64,000 nt of DNA from Aquabacterium sp. (GTDB lineage: Bacteria; Pseudomonadota; Gammaproteobacteria; Burkholderiales; Burkholderiaceae_C), in assembly GCF_016234775.1 (NCBI RefSeq), contig NZ_JACRAH010000026.1:1-64000 (forward strand). Reading direction: 5' to 3'. The notes below the pieces were generated by a model that was not told the DNA's origin, searched no databases, and saw only the letters and a program-made list of their open reading frames with translations. Position numbers and translations under genes: made by a program. Shown piece after piece: positions 29,626 through 37,757 of this stretch (positions are counted from its first letter, which is position 1; each line of letters starts with the position of its first letter).

Positions 29626-30543
29626 ATGCCTGCGCTTGAGTCGCATAGCCCTCACAAAACGCCCAGCATGGATACAGCGCGGCTGTATCTGCCACGTCCC
29701 TCACTGGCGCATTGCCTGCGCGGCGCCCTGGTTCGCGACACACGAGGCGTGACGCTGACCGATGCGCAGCGCTTCAACTTCTTTCCTGCCACGCCCTACT
29801 GCGCCATCACCTGGTTCATCGAAGGCGAATCGCTGGAAGTGCAAGACGGCACGCGCGACCATGAGCGCAGCCCCCGGACGCCTTACCCCGCCCGCATCAT
29901 GTTCAACGGGCCCTTTCCGCGCCCTTATGTGAGCTGGAGCAAGGGGCCTTTGTATGCCTTCATGGTGGGCTGGATGCCTGAAGCGATGGCCGCGTTGACC
30001 GGCATCGACCCCGCTGCGTATGTGAACCGGGTTGCGCCTGCGCACGAGGTGTTGAGCCCTCAATGGATGGACTGGTGCCAGCAGGTGCAAGACGCGCCTG
30101 ACGACATGGCGCGCATCCAGTTCATCGAGTCCACACTGGACCCCATGTGGCGGGCAGCACGACCAGACGGCATCCCCGGCAGCCAGCTGGTGGAGGACTG
30201 GTCATCGCACGTGGCCTTGCGAGCGGCCACATCGGGCCTGGGCCGCAGCCTGCGCCAGGTCGAGCGCCGCATCAAACAGTGGACAGGCCTGCCACTGCGC
30301 GAGTTGAAGGGCTTGGGCAAGCTGGAGCGGGCCTTCTTCGAGACCATACAGGCCATGGAGAACGGCACCGACAACTGGTCTGACGTGGCCGAACAGGCCG
30401 GCTTTGCCGACCAATCCCATCTATGCCGTCAGACCCGGCGCCTCACCGGCTTTGCCCCTGAAGAACTGCGCCGACGCATTGCCGAAGACGAGGGCTTCTG
30501 GTGCTATCGGGTATGGGGCTTCCAGGAGCAGGCCTCCACCTGA
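29626..30543 (+). CDS. AraC-family transcriptional regulator
   Basis: A 305-residue regulator with a C-terminal AraC-type double helix-turn-helix (~205-290). SLRQVERRIKQWTGLPLREL is the first recognition unit and DVAEQAGFADQSHLCRQTRR is the second. The N-terminal ~170 residues (FFPATPYCAITWFIEGESLE) resemble the DUF6597/AraC-like sensory domain. It is divergent from the cytochrome P450 gene and may regulate it. The ATG at 29626 is used, though an internal ATG at 29668 cannot be excluded because neither has a strong ribosome binding site. Confidence 0.87.
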   Translation: MPALESHSPHKTPSMDTARLYLPRPSLAHCLRGALVRDTRGVTLTDAQRFNFFPATPYCAITWFIEGESLEVQDGTRDHERSPRTPYPARIMFNGPFPRPYVSWSKGPLYAFMVGWMPEAMAALTGIDPAAYVNRVAPAHEVLSPQWMDWCQQVQDAPDDMARIQFIESTLDPMWRAARPDGIPGSQLVEDWSSHVALRAATSGLGRSLRQVERRIKQWTGLPLRELKGLGKLERAFFETIQAMENGTDNWSDVAEQAGFADQSHLCRQTRRLTGFAPEELRRRIAEDEGFWCYRVWGFQEQAST

Positions 30544-30574
30544 TCCCTGCGCGGGCAGCACTTGCTTGAAGAGG

Positions 30575-31042
30575 CTAGAGGCCCAGCTCGCTCAGGCTGG
30601 GATGATCATCAGGCCTGCGGCCCAGCGGCCAGAAGAACAAGCGTTCCGAGGCCTTGATCGGCATGTCATTGATGCTGGCGTAGCGGCGTTCCATCAGGCC
30701 TTGGGCATTGAACTGCCAGTTCTCGTTGCCATAGGAGCGATACCACTGGCCGGCATCGTCATGCCACTCGTAGGCAAAGCGCACGGCAATGCGCGTATCC
30801 GAATGCGCCCACAACTCCTTGATCAAGCGGTAATCGAGCTCGCGCGCCCACTTGCGTTGCAGCAATGCCCGCACCTGATCACGCCCGACCGGGAACTCGG
30901 CGCGGTTGCGCCATTGCGTGTCTTCGGTGTAGACCAGCACCACCCGATCCGGATCGCGGCTGTTCCAGGCGTCTTCGGCCAGGCGGACCTTCTGCGCAGC
31001 CGAATCGGCGGTGAAAGGCGGGAGTGGGGGGCGGGCTTCCAT
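30575..31042 (-). CDS. NTF2-like protein, DUF1348
   Basis: A 155-residue protein of the DUF1348 branch of the NTF2/SnoaL-like fold: [67 protein letters not shown] and [14 protein letters not shown]. The function is unknown, possibly small-molecule binding or detoxification. The start at 31042 is chosen because AAGGA lies 6 bases upstream; longer frames run into the operator region. It is divergent from the TetR gene and both share a region with two operator palindromes, so TetR repression of this gene is likely. Confidence 0.83.
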   Translation of the reverse strand: MEARPPLPPFTADSAAQKVRLAEDAWNSRDPDRVVLVYTEDTQWRNRAEFPVGRDQVRALLQRKWARELDYRLIKELWAHSDTRIAVRFAYEWHDDAGQWYRSYGNENWQFNAQGLMERRYASINDMPIKASERLFFWPLGRRPDDHPSLSELGL

Positions 31043-31079
31043 GTGGTGTCCTTGCATGGCCAGTGGCATCATCAACAAA

Positions 31080-31097
31080 GTAGACAACTCTGTCTAC
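31080..31097. promoter_or_regulatory. TetR-type operator palindrome, site 1
   Basis: A perfect 7-bp inverted repeat, GTAGACA-ACTC-TGTCTAC, in the divergent region. It is repeated almost exactly 38 bases away. Paired palindromes between a TetR gene and its divergent target are the usual layout for autoregulated repression. Confidence 0.8.
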
Positions 31098-31117
31098 ATG
31101 GGTGCAATCTACACGAA

Positions 31118-31135
31118 GTAGACAAGTCTGTCTAC
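31118..31135. promoter_or_regulatory. TetR-type operator palindrome, site 2
   Basis: GTAGACA-AGTC-TGTCTAC, with half-sites identical to site 1. It ends 9 bases before the TetR start codon, so binding would block the regulator's own expression as well as that of the divergent NTF2-like gene. Confidence 0.8.
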
Positions 31136-31144
31136 AATGCGCGC

Positions 31145-31726
31145 ATGACCAGCCTTTTTCAGGGTGAAGCCCTGCCCACCAACGCTCGCGAGCGGATCCT
31201 GCACACGGCGCACCGCCTGTTTTATGCACACGGCATCCGCGCCACCGGCATCGACAAGGTGATTGCCGAGGCAGGCATCACCAAGGTCACGTTCTACCGG
31301 CACTTTCCCAGCAAGAACGAGCTGATCCTGGCCTACCTGGCCTTGCGCCACGAACGCTGGATGCAGTGGTTCGACGCCACCTTGGCCGCACACGGCGGCA
31401 AGGCCACGGCCCTGGTGCCCACGTTGAAAGCCTGGTTCGAGAGCGATGGCTTTAGGGGCTGTGCCTTCATCAACGTGGTGAATGAGCTGGGCGAAGAACT
31501 GCCGGAGGTGGTGGCGGTTTCTCAAGCGCACAAGCAGGACATGACGCGGGCGATCGCGGCCTTGTTGCCGGCTTCGCGGCAGCGGGCTGCGTTGGCGCAA
31601 GCCCTGGCGATGGTGGTGGATGGCGCGATCGTGCAGGTGCAGATGACGGGGGATGCGCCAGGGGCTTTGAGTGGGTTGCAGAGGGTGGTGAAGGCTTTGA
31701 TGGCGCCGTCCGAAAAAAGCCAATAA
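31145..31726 (+). CDS. TetR-family transcriptional regulator
   Basis: A 193-residue repressor. The N-terminal helix-turn-helix is clear: ERILHTAHRLFYAHGIRATG, then IDKVIAEAGITKVTFYRHFP and KNELILAYLALRHERW. The C-terminal ligand domain contains FRGCAFINVVNELGEELPEV, typical of the YcdC/AcrR-like group whose ligands are not known. The ATG at 31145 lies just after operator site 2. It probably represses itself and the divergent DUF1348 gene. Confidence 0.9.
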   Translation: MTSLFQGEALPTNARERILHTAHRLFYAHGIRATGIDKVIAEAGITKVTFYRHFPSKNELILAYLALRHERWMQWFDATLAAHGGKATALVPTLKAWFESDGFRGCAFINVVNELGEELPEVVAVSQAHKQDMTRAIAALLPASRQRAALAQALAMVVDGAIVQVQMTGDAPGALSGLQRVVKALMAPSEKSQ

Positions 31727-31737
31727 CCTGCTTAAAA

Positions 31738-32119
31738 CTACCCCCACGCCTCACCAATCGTCTCCGCCTGTTCCAGCACCAACTCCACCGCCGCATCAGC
31801 CAAGTCAGGCGGGTACTTGTACTTGCGCAAAATCCGCTTGACCATCAACCGTAGCTTGGCTCGCACATTCTCGCGCTGCGCCCAGTCCACACTGATGTTC
31901 TGGCGCAGGCTGGTCGTCAGCTCGTGGGCGATCTTCTTCAACGTCTCGTCGCTCAGCTCCCGCACTGCCGATTCATTGGTGATCAAAGCGTCGTAGAACT
32001 TCACCTCGTCATCGCTCAGGGGCAGGGCCATCGAGGGCGATGTCGTAGCCACTCATGTGGGTGTAGCCGACTTCGATGAGCCAACTCAGTGCTTCCTGTT
32101 CGAGTTGATCCTCTGTCAT
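31738..32119 (-). pseudogene. hsdR: Type I restriction endonuclease subunit HsdR, collapsed remnant (start joined to end)
   Basis: Two pieces of HsdR are joined out of frame. From the ATG at 32119 the first 36 codons read MTEDQLEQEALSWLIEVGYT and on to DIALDGPAPER, the typical HsdR N-terminus, and stop at 32009-32011. In the next frame, from about 32020 to the stop at 31738, the extreme C-terminus (DUF3387-type) appears: LSDDEVKFYDAL, ISVDWAQRENVRAKLRLMVK and RILRKYKYPPDLADAAVELV. The whole nuclease and helicase core of roughly 850 residues is missing. The joint falls around 32010-32022, where the sequence CTGAGCGA can be read by both parts. No functional product is expected. Confidence 0.8.
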
Positions 32120-32180
32120 ACGGCTGCCAGGTGGTTCAATTTTTTGCTTGCTTGACGTGCGAGTTGGGCTAAACTGTAGT

Positions 32181-33092
32181 TCAAGTGGATTGGGGGTTCC
32201 TGGTCGGCGCTACAGCCTCGGTGGGTTCATCGGGGCTTTTCGCTTTCTGGAACGGATAAACCATCAAACCCACGTTTTCGTACCCGCTGCCCACGCGGGC
32301 ACGGCCTCCGTCGCAGAAGAACTTTTGCTTCAACAGCTCAAAAGCCTGGTTGGCCTGAGCTGGTCGGATGTAGTTCAACCCCACGGGCCTGGCCACCAAA
32401 TCGGCCAATTGCAAACCGGTCAGGTTGGTCTTCTTATCTGCAAACACGATGTCGAATGGCAAGATGCGGTTGCCTGGATTGTCGCCATCGCATATACGCC
32501 GAAACTCCAACTCCAGTTCAGCGTCTTCCTTCTTGCCCCGGCATTCCACCAGCACATGTGTCTTGACCTGGTCCTGACCTTTCTCAGCCAGGAACTCGCG
32601 CAACGCCTCCAGGCATATGCCCAAGGCGATGTGATACGGGTTGGAGTCGGCATTGCCGCTTTTGCTCACGCGGGCCTTGTCCACCACACAGGAGATCAAG
32701 ATGAAGTTGCTGGCATCCATGATGGATGACAGGCGCTCCATGAAATCGTCTCTTGTCGGGCGGTAGCTCAAAAAGGCGAAATCGCCCTTCTGTTTGCGGA
32801 TCTCGTTTTCGTGCAACACCACGCTGTCGTGGCCAAAGTAGTTGAACTTCAGCTTCTCGACCGCAGGGATGATCTTCTCGGCGTAGTGACGTTTGTGAAA
32901 GATGCACAGCGCCAGAACAAATACCGGGTAGTCCTTGTCGATGCTGGCCAGTGAATGGTCCCCGCTTTCGTCCACGTAAACCACGTAGTCGCTGAATCGG
33001 CGGTCAGCCTCGGCAGGCGGCGCCACCTCCACAGGAATGGCTTCTGCAGATTCAAAGAGCGCGTACTGCGTGCCTTGACCGACGGAACTCAT
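32181..33092 (-). CDS. DUF3800-domain protein within a collapsed type I restriction locus
   Basis: A 303-residue protein with DUF3800 hallmarks: YVVYVDESGDHSLA near residue 40 (first acidic residues), HVLVECRGKKEDAELELEFR, and LTGLQLADLVARPVG near residue 245. The family has an RNase H-like fold with conserved acidic residues and is often found near mobile or defence genes; its role is not settled. The gene is complete. Its ATG overlaps the stop codon of the hsdM fragment, showing that it once belonged to the same operon as the restriction genes. Confidence 0.78.
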   Translation of the reverse strand: MSSVGQGTQYALFESAEAIPVEVAPPAEADRRFSDYVVYVDESGDHSLASIDKDYPVFVLALCIFHKRHYAEKIIPAVEKLKFNYFGHDSVVLHENEIRKQKGDFAFLSYRPTRDDFMERLSSIMDASNFILISCVVDKARVSKSGNADSNPYHIALGICLEALREFLAEKGQDQVKTHVLVECRGKKEDAELELEFRRICDGDNPGNRILPFDIVFADKKTNLTGLQLADLVARPVGLNYIRPAQANQAFELLKQKFFCDGGRARVGSGYENVGLMVYPFQKAKSPDEPTEAVAPTRNPQST

Positions 33093-33202
33093 GTCAGTTC
33101 AACTCCTTGACCAAGGGGCGGAACACCTCCGACATCCGCAAGGCTGTTGGCGCGCAGCTTGTCGGCGGTGGCCCAAAGAGTCTTTTTGATGTCGTCGAGC
33201 AT
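33089..33202 (-). pseudogene. hsdM: Type I methyltransferase subunit HsdM, N-terminal remnant
   Basis: A 37-codon frame whose first 19 residues, MLDDIKKTLWATADKLRAN, are the standard start of HsdM proteins (usually followed by MDAAEYKHLVLGLIFLKYIS). The similarity then ends and 18 unrelated residues (SLADVGGVPPLGQGVELT) lead to the stop. These could be a fragment of a later gene of the operon. The stop codon overlaps the DUF3800 start codon. The methyltransferase core and the specificity gene hsdS are absent. Confidence 0.75.
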
Positions 33203-33543
33203 GGGTCCCGGAGCGGTCTTCTTTGTGGAATGCCTGAGCGGCAACACAGCCGCCGCAAACCTTGATCTTAATTTGGGGCCAGGGGCGAAGACGGCTGGGA
33301 GAGCGCTGAATATGAAAAAACCGCCCGGAGGCGGTTTGAATCGCATTGGCCAACGAGAACATGTCTGGCCGGCAAACGTAGGCTGACATCCTGTTACCCG
33401 GAATTTAGTGCACATGATCCGCCTTCAAAGGCCGCGCGTTCATGAGGCACATCCAGCAGCGCCATCTGCGACGAGGGCGCCGCTGGATTCATGTCGCGTC
33501 GGCAGTTCGGAGTACATATGCAATCAAGTGCACCCAGACACGA
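33203..33543. other. Intergenic region upstream of the hsdM remnant
   Basis: A 341-base stretch without a convincing gene. It contains one strong minus-strand terminator (33312-33337). Base composition is more AT-rich than the flanking core genes. A frame running through it on the minus strand is only an upstream extension of the hsdM remnant. Confidence 0.5.
33312..33337 (-). terminator. Rho-independent terminator, minus strand
   Basis: On the minus strand the sequence reads AAACCGCC-TCCG-GGCGGTTT followed by TTT, a perfect 8-bp stem with a 4-base loop and a run of six T including the stem end. It should end transcripts coming from the PPKPK repeat gene to the right and insulate the restriction remnants to the left. 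Confidence 0.88.
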
Positions 33544-33663
33544 TCAGTGCCATCCTTGGTACTGAATGTTGGATCTGGGCTTGAGCGGAACGGGAATGGT
33601 GCCCGATGGAAATTCGTCTATGCCTGTTTCACCCTCGTCACGAACCTTTGGCTTGGGTGGCAT
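33544..33663 (-). CDS. Micro-ORF or detached fourth repeat of the PPKPK protein
   Basis: A 39-codon frame starting MPPKPKVRDEGETGIDEFPS and continuing GTIPVPLKPRS before its stop. It is a further copy of the repeat unit found in the gene just upstream, but in the next reading frame. A 55-base segment (33664-33718) stands where about 30 bases of repeat would be expected. An AAGGAG sequence (minus strand, 33674-33669) lies 5 bases before the ATG, so re-initiation is possible; otherwise it is the lost C-terminus of the upstream gene after an indel. Confidence 0.45.
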   Translation of the reverse strand: MPPKPKVRDEGETGIDEFPSGTIPVPLKPRSNIQYQGWH

Positions 33664-34042
33664 TCATGCTCCTTGTCGACATGCTATGCCTCACACACAA
33701 AATTTCTGACAGGCTCTCAAACCCAAATTCACCACCATCACGCGCTTTTGGCTTTGGGGGGACAACAGGTGTACCAGTTGGGTACTCGTCAACACCTGTT
33801 TCACCGTCTTCACGTGCTTTGGGCTTGGGCGGGATGATGGGCGCACCAGACGGATACTCATCAAACCCAAATTCGCCACCATCGCGCGCTTTTGGCTTTG
33901 GGGGGACAACAGGTGTACCAGATGGGTACTCGTCAACACCCGTTGTGGCCGGATTGCTTTCATAAGCCCAACTCGTTGCCGCCAACATTGCGCAAAAAGT
34001 TGATACCAACATTTTGCGGATACACAACCCATGCTTGTACAT
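33638..34042 (-). CDS. Small exported protein with three 24-residue PPKPK repeats
   Basis: A 134-residue product. A signal peptide (MLVSTFCAMLAATSWA) is followed by three tandem units of 24 residues (residues 37-108), each of the form DEYPSGTPVVPPKPKARDGG ending EFGF or ETGV. The tail ESLSEILCVRHSMSTRS... looks frameshifted, because another repeat continues downstream in the next frame. AAGGAGG lies 4 bases before the ATG and supports this start. I do not recognise the family. The paralogous protein next door shares the core motif, and a Ser/Thr kinase and ECF sigma gene lie just upstream on the same strand. It may be a secreted peptide precursor or envelope-associated ligand; that is inference. 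Confidence 0.6.
   Translation of the reverse strand: MYKHGLCIRKMLVSTFCAMLAATSWAYESNPATTGVDEYPSGTPVVPPKPKARDGGEFGFDEYPSGAPIIPPKPKAREDGETGVDEYPTGTPVVPPKPKARDGGEFGFESLSEILCVRHSMSTRSMNATQAKGS
33719..33934 (-). repeat. Three tandem 72-bp coding repeats
   Basis: Three head-to-tail 72-base units, each coding 24 residues (D-E-Y-P-S/T-G-T/A-P-V/I-V/I-PPKPK-A-R ...). Units 1 and 3 are nearly identical in DNA, while unit 2 differs more, giving an A-B-A pattern. The repeats are within one reading frame and are not a CRISPR array. Confidence 0.9.
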
Positions 34043-34046
34043 AGAA

Positions 34047-34084
34047 CCTCCTTGCTGTAGTAGAGCTTACATACTGCAAGGAGG
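34047..34084 (-). promoter_or_regulatory. Leader hairpin that sequesters the ribosome binding site of the PPKPK repeat gene
   Basis: On the mRNA strand CCTCCTTGC (5' arm) pairs perfectly with GCAAGGAGG (3' arm). Inside, a further GTA/TAC pairing follows one A-A mismatch, leaving a loop of about 12 bases. The 3' arm is the Shine-Dalgarno sequence of the gene that begins 4 bases later at 34042. Folding should therefore block translation unless it is melted or refolded. It could act as a thermosensor or a protein/ligand-controlled switch; no known riboswitch class is recognised. Confidence 0.6.
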
Positions 34085-34100
34085 CTCAATACATGGGAAT

Positions 34101-34134
34101 CCCCACAAAGTGGGGCAAGAGGGCATCATCCCTC
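34101..34134. other. Pair of short hairpins between the two PPKPK genes
   Basis: CCCCAC-AAA-GTGGGG (34101-34115) and GAGGG-CATCAT-CCCTC (34119-34134) lie just downstream of the second PPKPK gene and upstream of the first. No T-run follows on either strand, so they are not standard terminators; they may slow RNA polymerase or protect mRNA ends. Confidence 0.45.
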
Positions 34135-34141
34135 ATGTGCA

Positions 34142-34543
34142 TCAAGGCTGCGCGGCTTTGGCCTTGATGGCGCCGGCAGCTTCAAGGCCTTCCTTTTTGG
34201 GCTTAGGAGGAATTGGCAAGGTGCCCGTTGGGTATTGATTGCCGCCACCTTGACCGCTCAACTGAACAGCCGCACCTTCTTTCTTAGGCTTGGGCGGAAT
34301 AGGCAGCGTGCCAGTGGGGTATTCCTTATCGCCCTTTGTGGTCAACCCACCAGCGGAGACAGGCTCGATTCGCTTGATCGCACCGGTTGCAGGCGCCACT
34401 TTCGTTGCCACGCCAGTAGAGGCCGCTTGCGCAATAGGCGCCACATCCGTGGCGGCTTGCACGGTACCGAAACCCGCCGCAAGCGCGAAGAATGTGATGG
34501 CCGAACCGATATAGCGCGATTTCAGCGAAACAAGATTGATCAT
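34142..34543 (-). CDS. Small exported protein with two YPTGTLPIPPKPKKEG motifs
   Basis: A 133-residue product. A signal sequence (YIGSAITFFALAAGFGTVQAA) is followed by an Ala/Thr/Val-rich segment and two copies of YPTGTLPIPPKPKKEG about 30 residues apart, then an Ala/Lys-rich end. The start at 34543 is supported by GGAG 7 bases upstream. It is a paralogue, by core motif, of the neighbouring repeat protein. It lies 96 bases downstream of the Ser/Thr kinase gene on the same strand, so coexpression with the kinase or sigma operon is plausible. I recognise no known family. Confidence 0.65.
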   Translation of the reverse strand: MINLVSLKSRYIGSAITFFALAAGFGTVQAATDVAPIAQAASTGVATKVAPATGAIKRIEPVSAGGLTTKGDKEYPTGTLPIPPKPKKEGAAVQLSGQGGGNQYPTGTLPIPPKPKKEGLEAAGAIKAKAAQP

Positions 34544-34639
34544 TGCAATGCTCCAGTTTATGCAGGACGTCAAGAAAAATACTTCTGTAACCCAGAGAAC
34601 GCTAAAACACCACCAGCACCGACATGGCGTTGCAAGTTT

Positions 34640-37600
34640 TTACATGCCAGTTGCCACCGCAGTGGCCAACAGTTTTCGGAGCTCGTCCAGCGGCTCCTTG
34701 AAATGATAGGCCACCACTGACTGTTCTCGAAATGCCTTACCCGCCAGATTGGCCTGCTTGAGCGCCCCAGCATGATCGCCGATGGCGAACAAACATAAGC
34801 CATAACGCGCACGCGTAGCAGCCAAGTACGGATTACCAATGTACCCGTCCGACAATGTCTTGATTGCACGCTCGAAGTATGGTCGCGCTTCGAGGGGCAC
34901 TTTCTGGCCCATTTTCAATCGCGCCATCTGATCGCTGGCACTAAAGATGGCAAGGCGAAACTGGTCGTTTCTGGGCGTGCGGTCCACCGCCTCATATCTG
35001 GCGATCACCGTTGTCGCGGCTTGGTTAAAACGCCCCATTGCCATCAACAGAGCCGTCCGCCCCGTTGACATCTGGGCTGGGGACGCAGCAAGCTCCGCGT
35101 TCTTATCCACGGTCGGAGAGCCCAGCCACTTTGTGGCTTGGGTCAGATTGCCTTCGGCCAGGTAACTGGCACCCACGGCTTCGTCTATTGCCAGCACGTA
35201 AGGATGCTGCTCTCCCAGCCGCTTGGTCAACCTTACCCGTGCCTCCAGCAGTGTTGCCCTGGCCTCGGTGGGGCGACCGATGTCGTCCAGATACCAGGCC
35301 ATCACGGTTTCAATGCGTCCGTCAATGGGGACAGCATTGCCCAACATCGATTGCAGGCGCAGAGCCTCAGTGAGGTGCTGACCGACTTCGCCCAAACGTC
35401 CATCGAACAAGGCCAGTTCGCCCAGAGCCAGGTGGGCCTGGAAGACAGTCCGTAGGTCGACCGAACCTAAATTGGTCAGGATAACCTTGCTCGCATGGGC
35501 CACCAAGTCCCGCCCCCCACCTGACAAGCCAATCGACGCACTCAAACGTCCCAACTGCAACTCGATCGCCGCGCTGCTGACATGATCAGCACCCAGCACT
35601 GTCGCCATGGTACGGTGTGCATCTTGCAATTCTTGTAGAGCCTGCGAGAAGCGCCCCACCTGGGCAAGACTCATAGCCAGTTGGTAGCGCTCTTGCGCAA
35701 GCCTCGCTGAATGCGTGCCCCACAAGCGAGCACGAATCTCCATGGATTCCTCGTACTTCGCAAATGAGGCCTTGTTGTCATTCTGAAGACTCAGCAGATC
35801 ACCCATCGCGACCAGAGCCTCTGCGTGCTGCGACGTGTTAACGGCATAGGTGCCTAGTTGTTGCAATGCCGGAGCAATCAGCTCTTGTGCACCTCGAATA
35901 TCTCTGGCTTTGAGCAAGAGCTGCGCTTTGGCCACTTGTATGCCGTAACACAACGTCACAGGCCGCATCTGGTTGGCAGCACACAAGTTGTAGCCGCGAT
36001 TCAGACTACCTCCGGCTGCAGCCGTGTCACCACGTGCGTCCTGACTGTCGGCCAGATCGCGCCAGGCCTGCACTCGCTCACCAACGTCCGCGTTCATGGC
36101 GGTCAGTTGTTCTGCGCGTTGCAGACGCAAGGCAATCGCCTCATCCGTGATCGCCAGGTTGTGCAGCAGGCCTCCCACCACGCCTTGCAGCTCAACCCGC
36201 ACCTGTGGCTGGTCTTTCAGCTGCGTGCCAAGGGCACGGGCGCTGTTGACCAGCAACTGCTCCACCGTCTGCTGGCGCTTGCGCAAGGCGTCGGGCTGTT
36301 CCACGTCGCCGTTCTCGAACAGGCCCACCAGGAAGTCCTTGATGGCATTGGCTTTGGCTGCCTCCTGCCGGGCCTCCTGGGCCTGCCACAGGGCCACGCC
36401 CAGACCCACGCTGAGTGCGGCCATCACGGCGCCCACTGCGCTCAAGGCCCAGGCATGGCGCTGTACGTATTTGCGCGTGCGGTACCAGCGGCTGTCAGGC
36501 TGGGCGGCAATCGGCTCTTTCGCCAGATGGTGCTGGATGTCCTGCGCGAAGGCTTCGGCCGTGGCGTAGCGGCGTACCGTCTGCTTCTGCAAGGCGGTGA
36601 GCACGATCACATCCAGGTCCCCCTTGAGCAGCTGGTGCAGGCGCCGTGGGCTGGTGTGGAAGTGCGTGGCGAGATCGCTGAGCGTGACGGCCGTCGGGTG
36701 GTGCGTCTGCACGTCGGCATCCAGCCAGACCTGGCTGGGGCGGCGCGGGTCGGTGGCGAGGATGGCTTCTTCCAGCGCACCGCGTGTGCCGCGTGGCAGG
36801 CGGTAAGGGCGCTGGCCCGTGAGCAGCTCGAACAGGATCACGCCCAGGGCGTACACATCGCTGGCGGTGGTCAGCGGTTTGCCGGCGATCTGTTCGGGCG
36901 CGGCGTAATCAGGGGTGAGCACATGGCCGTTGTGCTGGGTCAGTTCGGTGGAGACGGCGACTGCGCCGGTTTCGCTGTCGCGTATCAGCTTGGCGATGCC
37001 GAAGTCCAGCAGCTTGACCTCGCCTTGCTCGTTGACCAGGATGTTGCTGGGCTTGAGATCGCGGTGCAGCACAAGCTTGGTGTGCGCGTACTGCACGGCG
37101 CTGAGCACCTGCAGGAACAGGTTCAGGCGCTCACGGATGTTGAGCTGGTGCGCATCGCAATAGGCGGGCAGGGATTGGCCCTCGATGTACTCCAGCACCA
37201 TGAAGGGCAGGCCTTGCGGGGCGGTGCCCACGTCGTACAGGCGGGCGATGTGGCGGTGTTCGAGGCTGGCCAGGATGTCGCGTTCGCGGCGCAGGCGTTC
37301 GGCCAGCAGGGCCTGGCCCGGGCCGGCATGCGGCATCTTCAAGGCCACCTGGCGGCGGATCTGGCCATCATCACGCTCGGCCAGCCAGACCACGCTCATG
37401 CCGCCCTGGCCCAAGGGGCGGATCAGGCGATAGGGCCCGAGCATGTCGCCCGCAAACAAGCCGGACTGGCTGCTGTGGGCACCTTGGCCTCCACCATGCT
37501 CGGCATCATCCGATGCTGATGCAGCGGGTACCGGCTCCAGCTTGGGCAAGGCCGCCATGAATGCGCCACCATCGAGCTCCCGCCGGTCGGCCAGCAACTG

Positions 37601-37732
37601 GCGCAATGCGGCAGCGGTGTCCTCGTCCAGGTTCTGGCGCTGCAGCCAGGCCTCGCGCTGATCGGCGGGCTGCGCCAGCGCCTCGTCCAGCAATGGCATG
37701 AGGCGGGGCCACAGGGCCATGGGGATCTTCAT
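34640..37732 (-). CDS. Membrane Ser/Thr protein kinase with TPR-like C-terminal sensor
   Basis: A 1030-residue Hanks-type kinase. Kinase motifs span ~95-380: [12 protein letters not shown] (glycine loop), VALKMPH (Lys), HRDLKPSN (catalytic Asp225), DFGIAKL and APEQIAG, then [13 protein letters not shown]. One transmembrane helix at ~425-447 ([22 protein letters not shown]) is followed by ~580 residues of helical TPR-like repeats, probably periplasmic. Such kinases occur beside ECF sigma factors of the TIGR02999 group, as here. The start at 37732 ([14 protein letters not shown]) is preferred over an upstream ATG. The C-terminal half is visibly less GC-rich than the kinase half, hinting at domain replacement. 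Confidence 0.9.
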   Translation of the reverse strand: MKIPMALWPRLMPLLDEALAQPADQREAWLQRQNLDEDTAAALRQLLADRRELDGGAFMAALPKLEPVPAASASDDAEHGGGQGAHSSQSGLFAGDMLGPYRLIRPLGQGGMSVVWLAERDDGQIRRQVALKMPHAGPGQALLAERLRRERDILASLEHRHIARLYDVGTAPQGLPFMVLEYIEGQSLPAYCDAHQLNIRERLNLFLQVLSAVQYAHTKLVLHRDLKPSNILVNEQGEVKLLDFGIAKLIRDSETGAVAVSTELTQHNGHVLTPDYAAPEQIAGKPLTTASDVYALGVILFELLTGQRPYRLPRGTRGALEEAILATDPRRPSQVWLDADVQTHHPTAVTLSDLATHFHTSPRRLHQLLKGDLDVIVLTALQKQTVRRYATAEAFAQDIQHHLAKEPIAAQPDSRWYRTRKYVQRHAWALSAVGAVMAALSVGLGVALWQAQEARQEAAKANAIKDFLVGLFENGDVEQPDALRKRQQTVEQLLVNSARALGTQLKDQPQVRVELQGVVGGLLHNLAITDEAIALRLQRAEQLTAMNADVGERVQAWRDLADSQDARGDTAAAGGSLNRGYNLCAANQMRPVTLCYGIQVAKAQLLLKARDIRGAQELIAPALQQLGTYAVNTSQHAEALVAMGDLLSLQNDNKASFAKYEESMEIRARLWGTHSARLAQERYQLAMSLAQVGRFSQALQELQDAHRTMATVLGADHVSSAAIELQLGRLSASIGLSGGGRDLVAHASKVILTNLGSVDLRTVFQAHLALGELALFDGRLGEVGQHLTEALRLQSMLGNAVPIDGRIETVMAWYLDDIGRPTEARATLLEARVRLTKRLGEQHPYVLAIDEAVGASYLAEGNLTQATKWLGSPTVDKNAELAASPAQMSTGRTALLMAMGRFNQAATTVIARYEAVDRTPRNDQFRLAIFSASDQMARLKMGQKVPLEARPYFERAIKTLSDGYIGNPYLAATRARYGLCLFAIGDHAGALKQANLAGKAFREQSVVAYHFKEPLDELRKLLATAVATGM

Positions 37733-37757
37733 GGCCACGACAATGTGAGTGCAAAAG

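Noticed and set aside
33719-33934. Possible CRISPR-like repeat array
   Set aside because: Units are 72 bases, directly adjacent without spacers, and lie in one reading frame.
33606-33965. Plus-strand frame with SSTPVS/GFGGTTGVP repeats
   Set aside because: It is the reverse reading of the 72-bp repeats; the minus strand has a signal peptide and a strong ribosome binding site, the plus strand neither.
35858-37519. Plus-strand open frame of 553 codons opposite the Ser/Thr kinase
   Set aside because: Antisense to catalytic kinase motifs, and the translation is low-complexity Gln/Gly/Val-rich.
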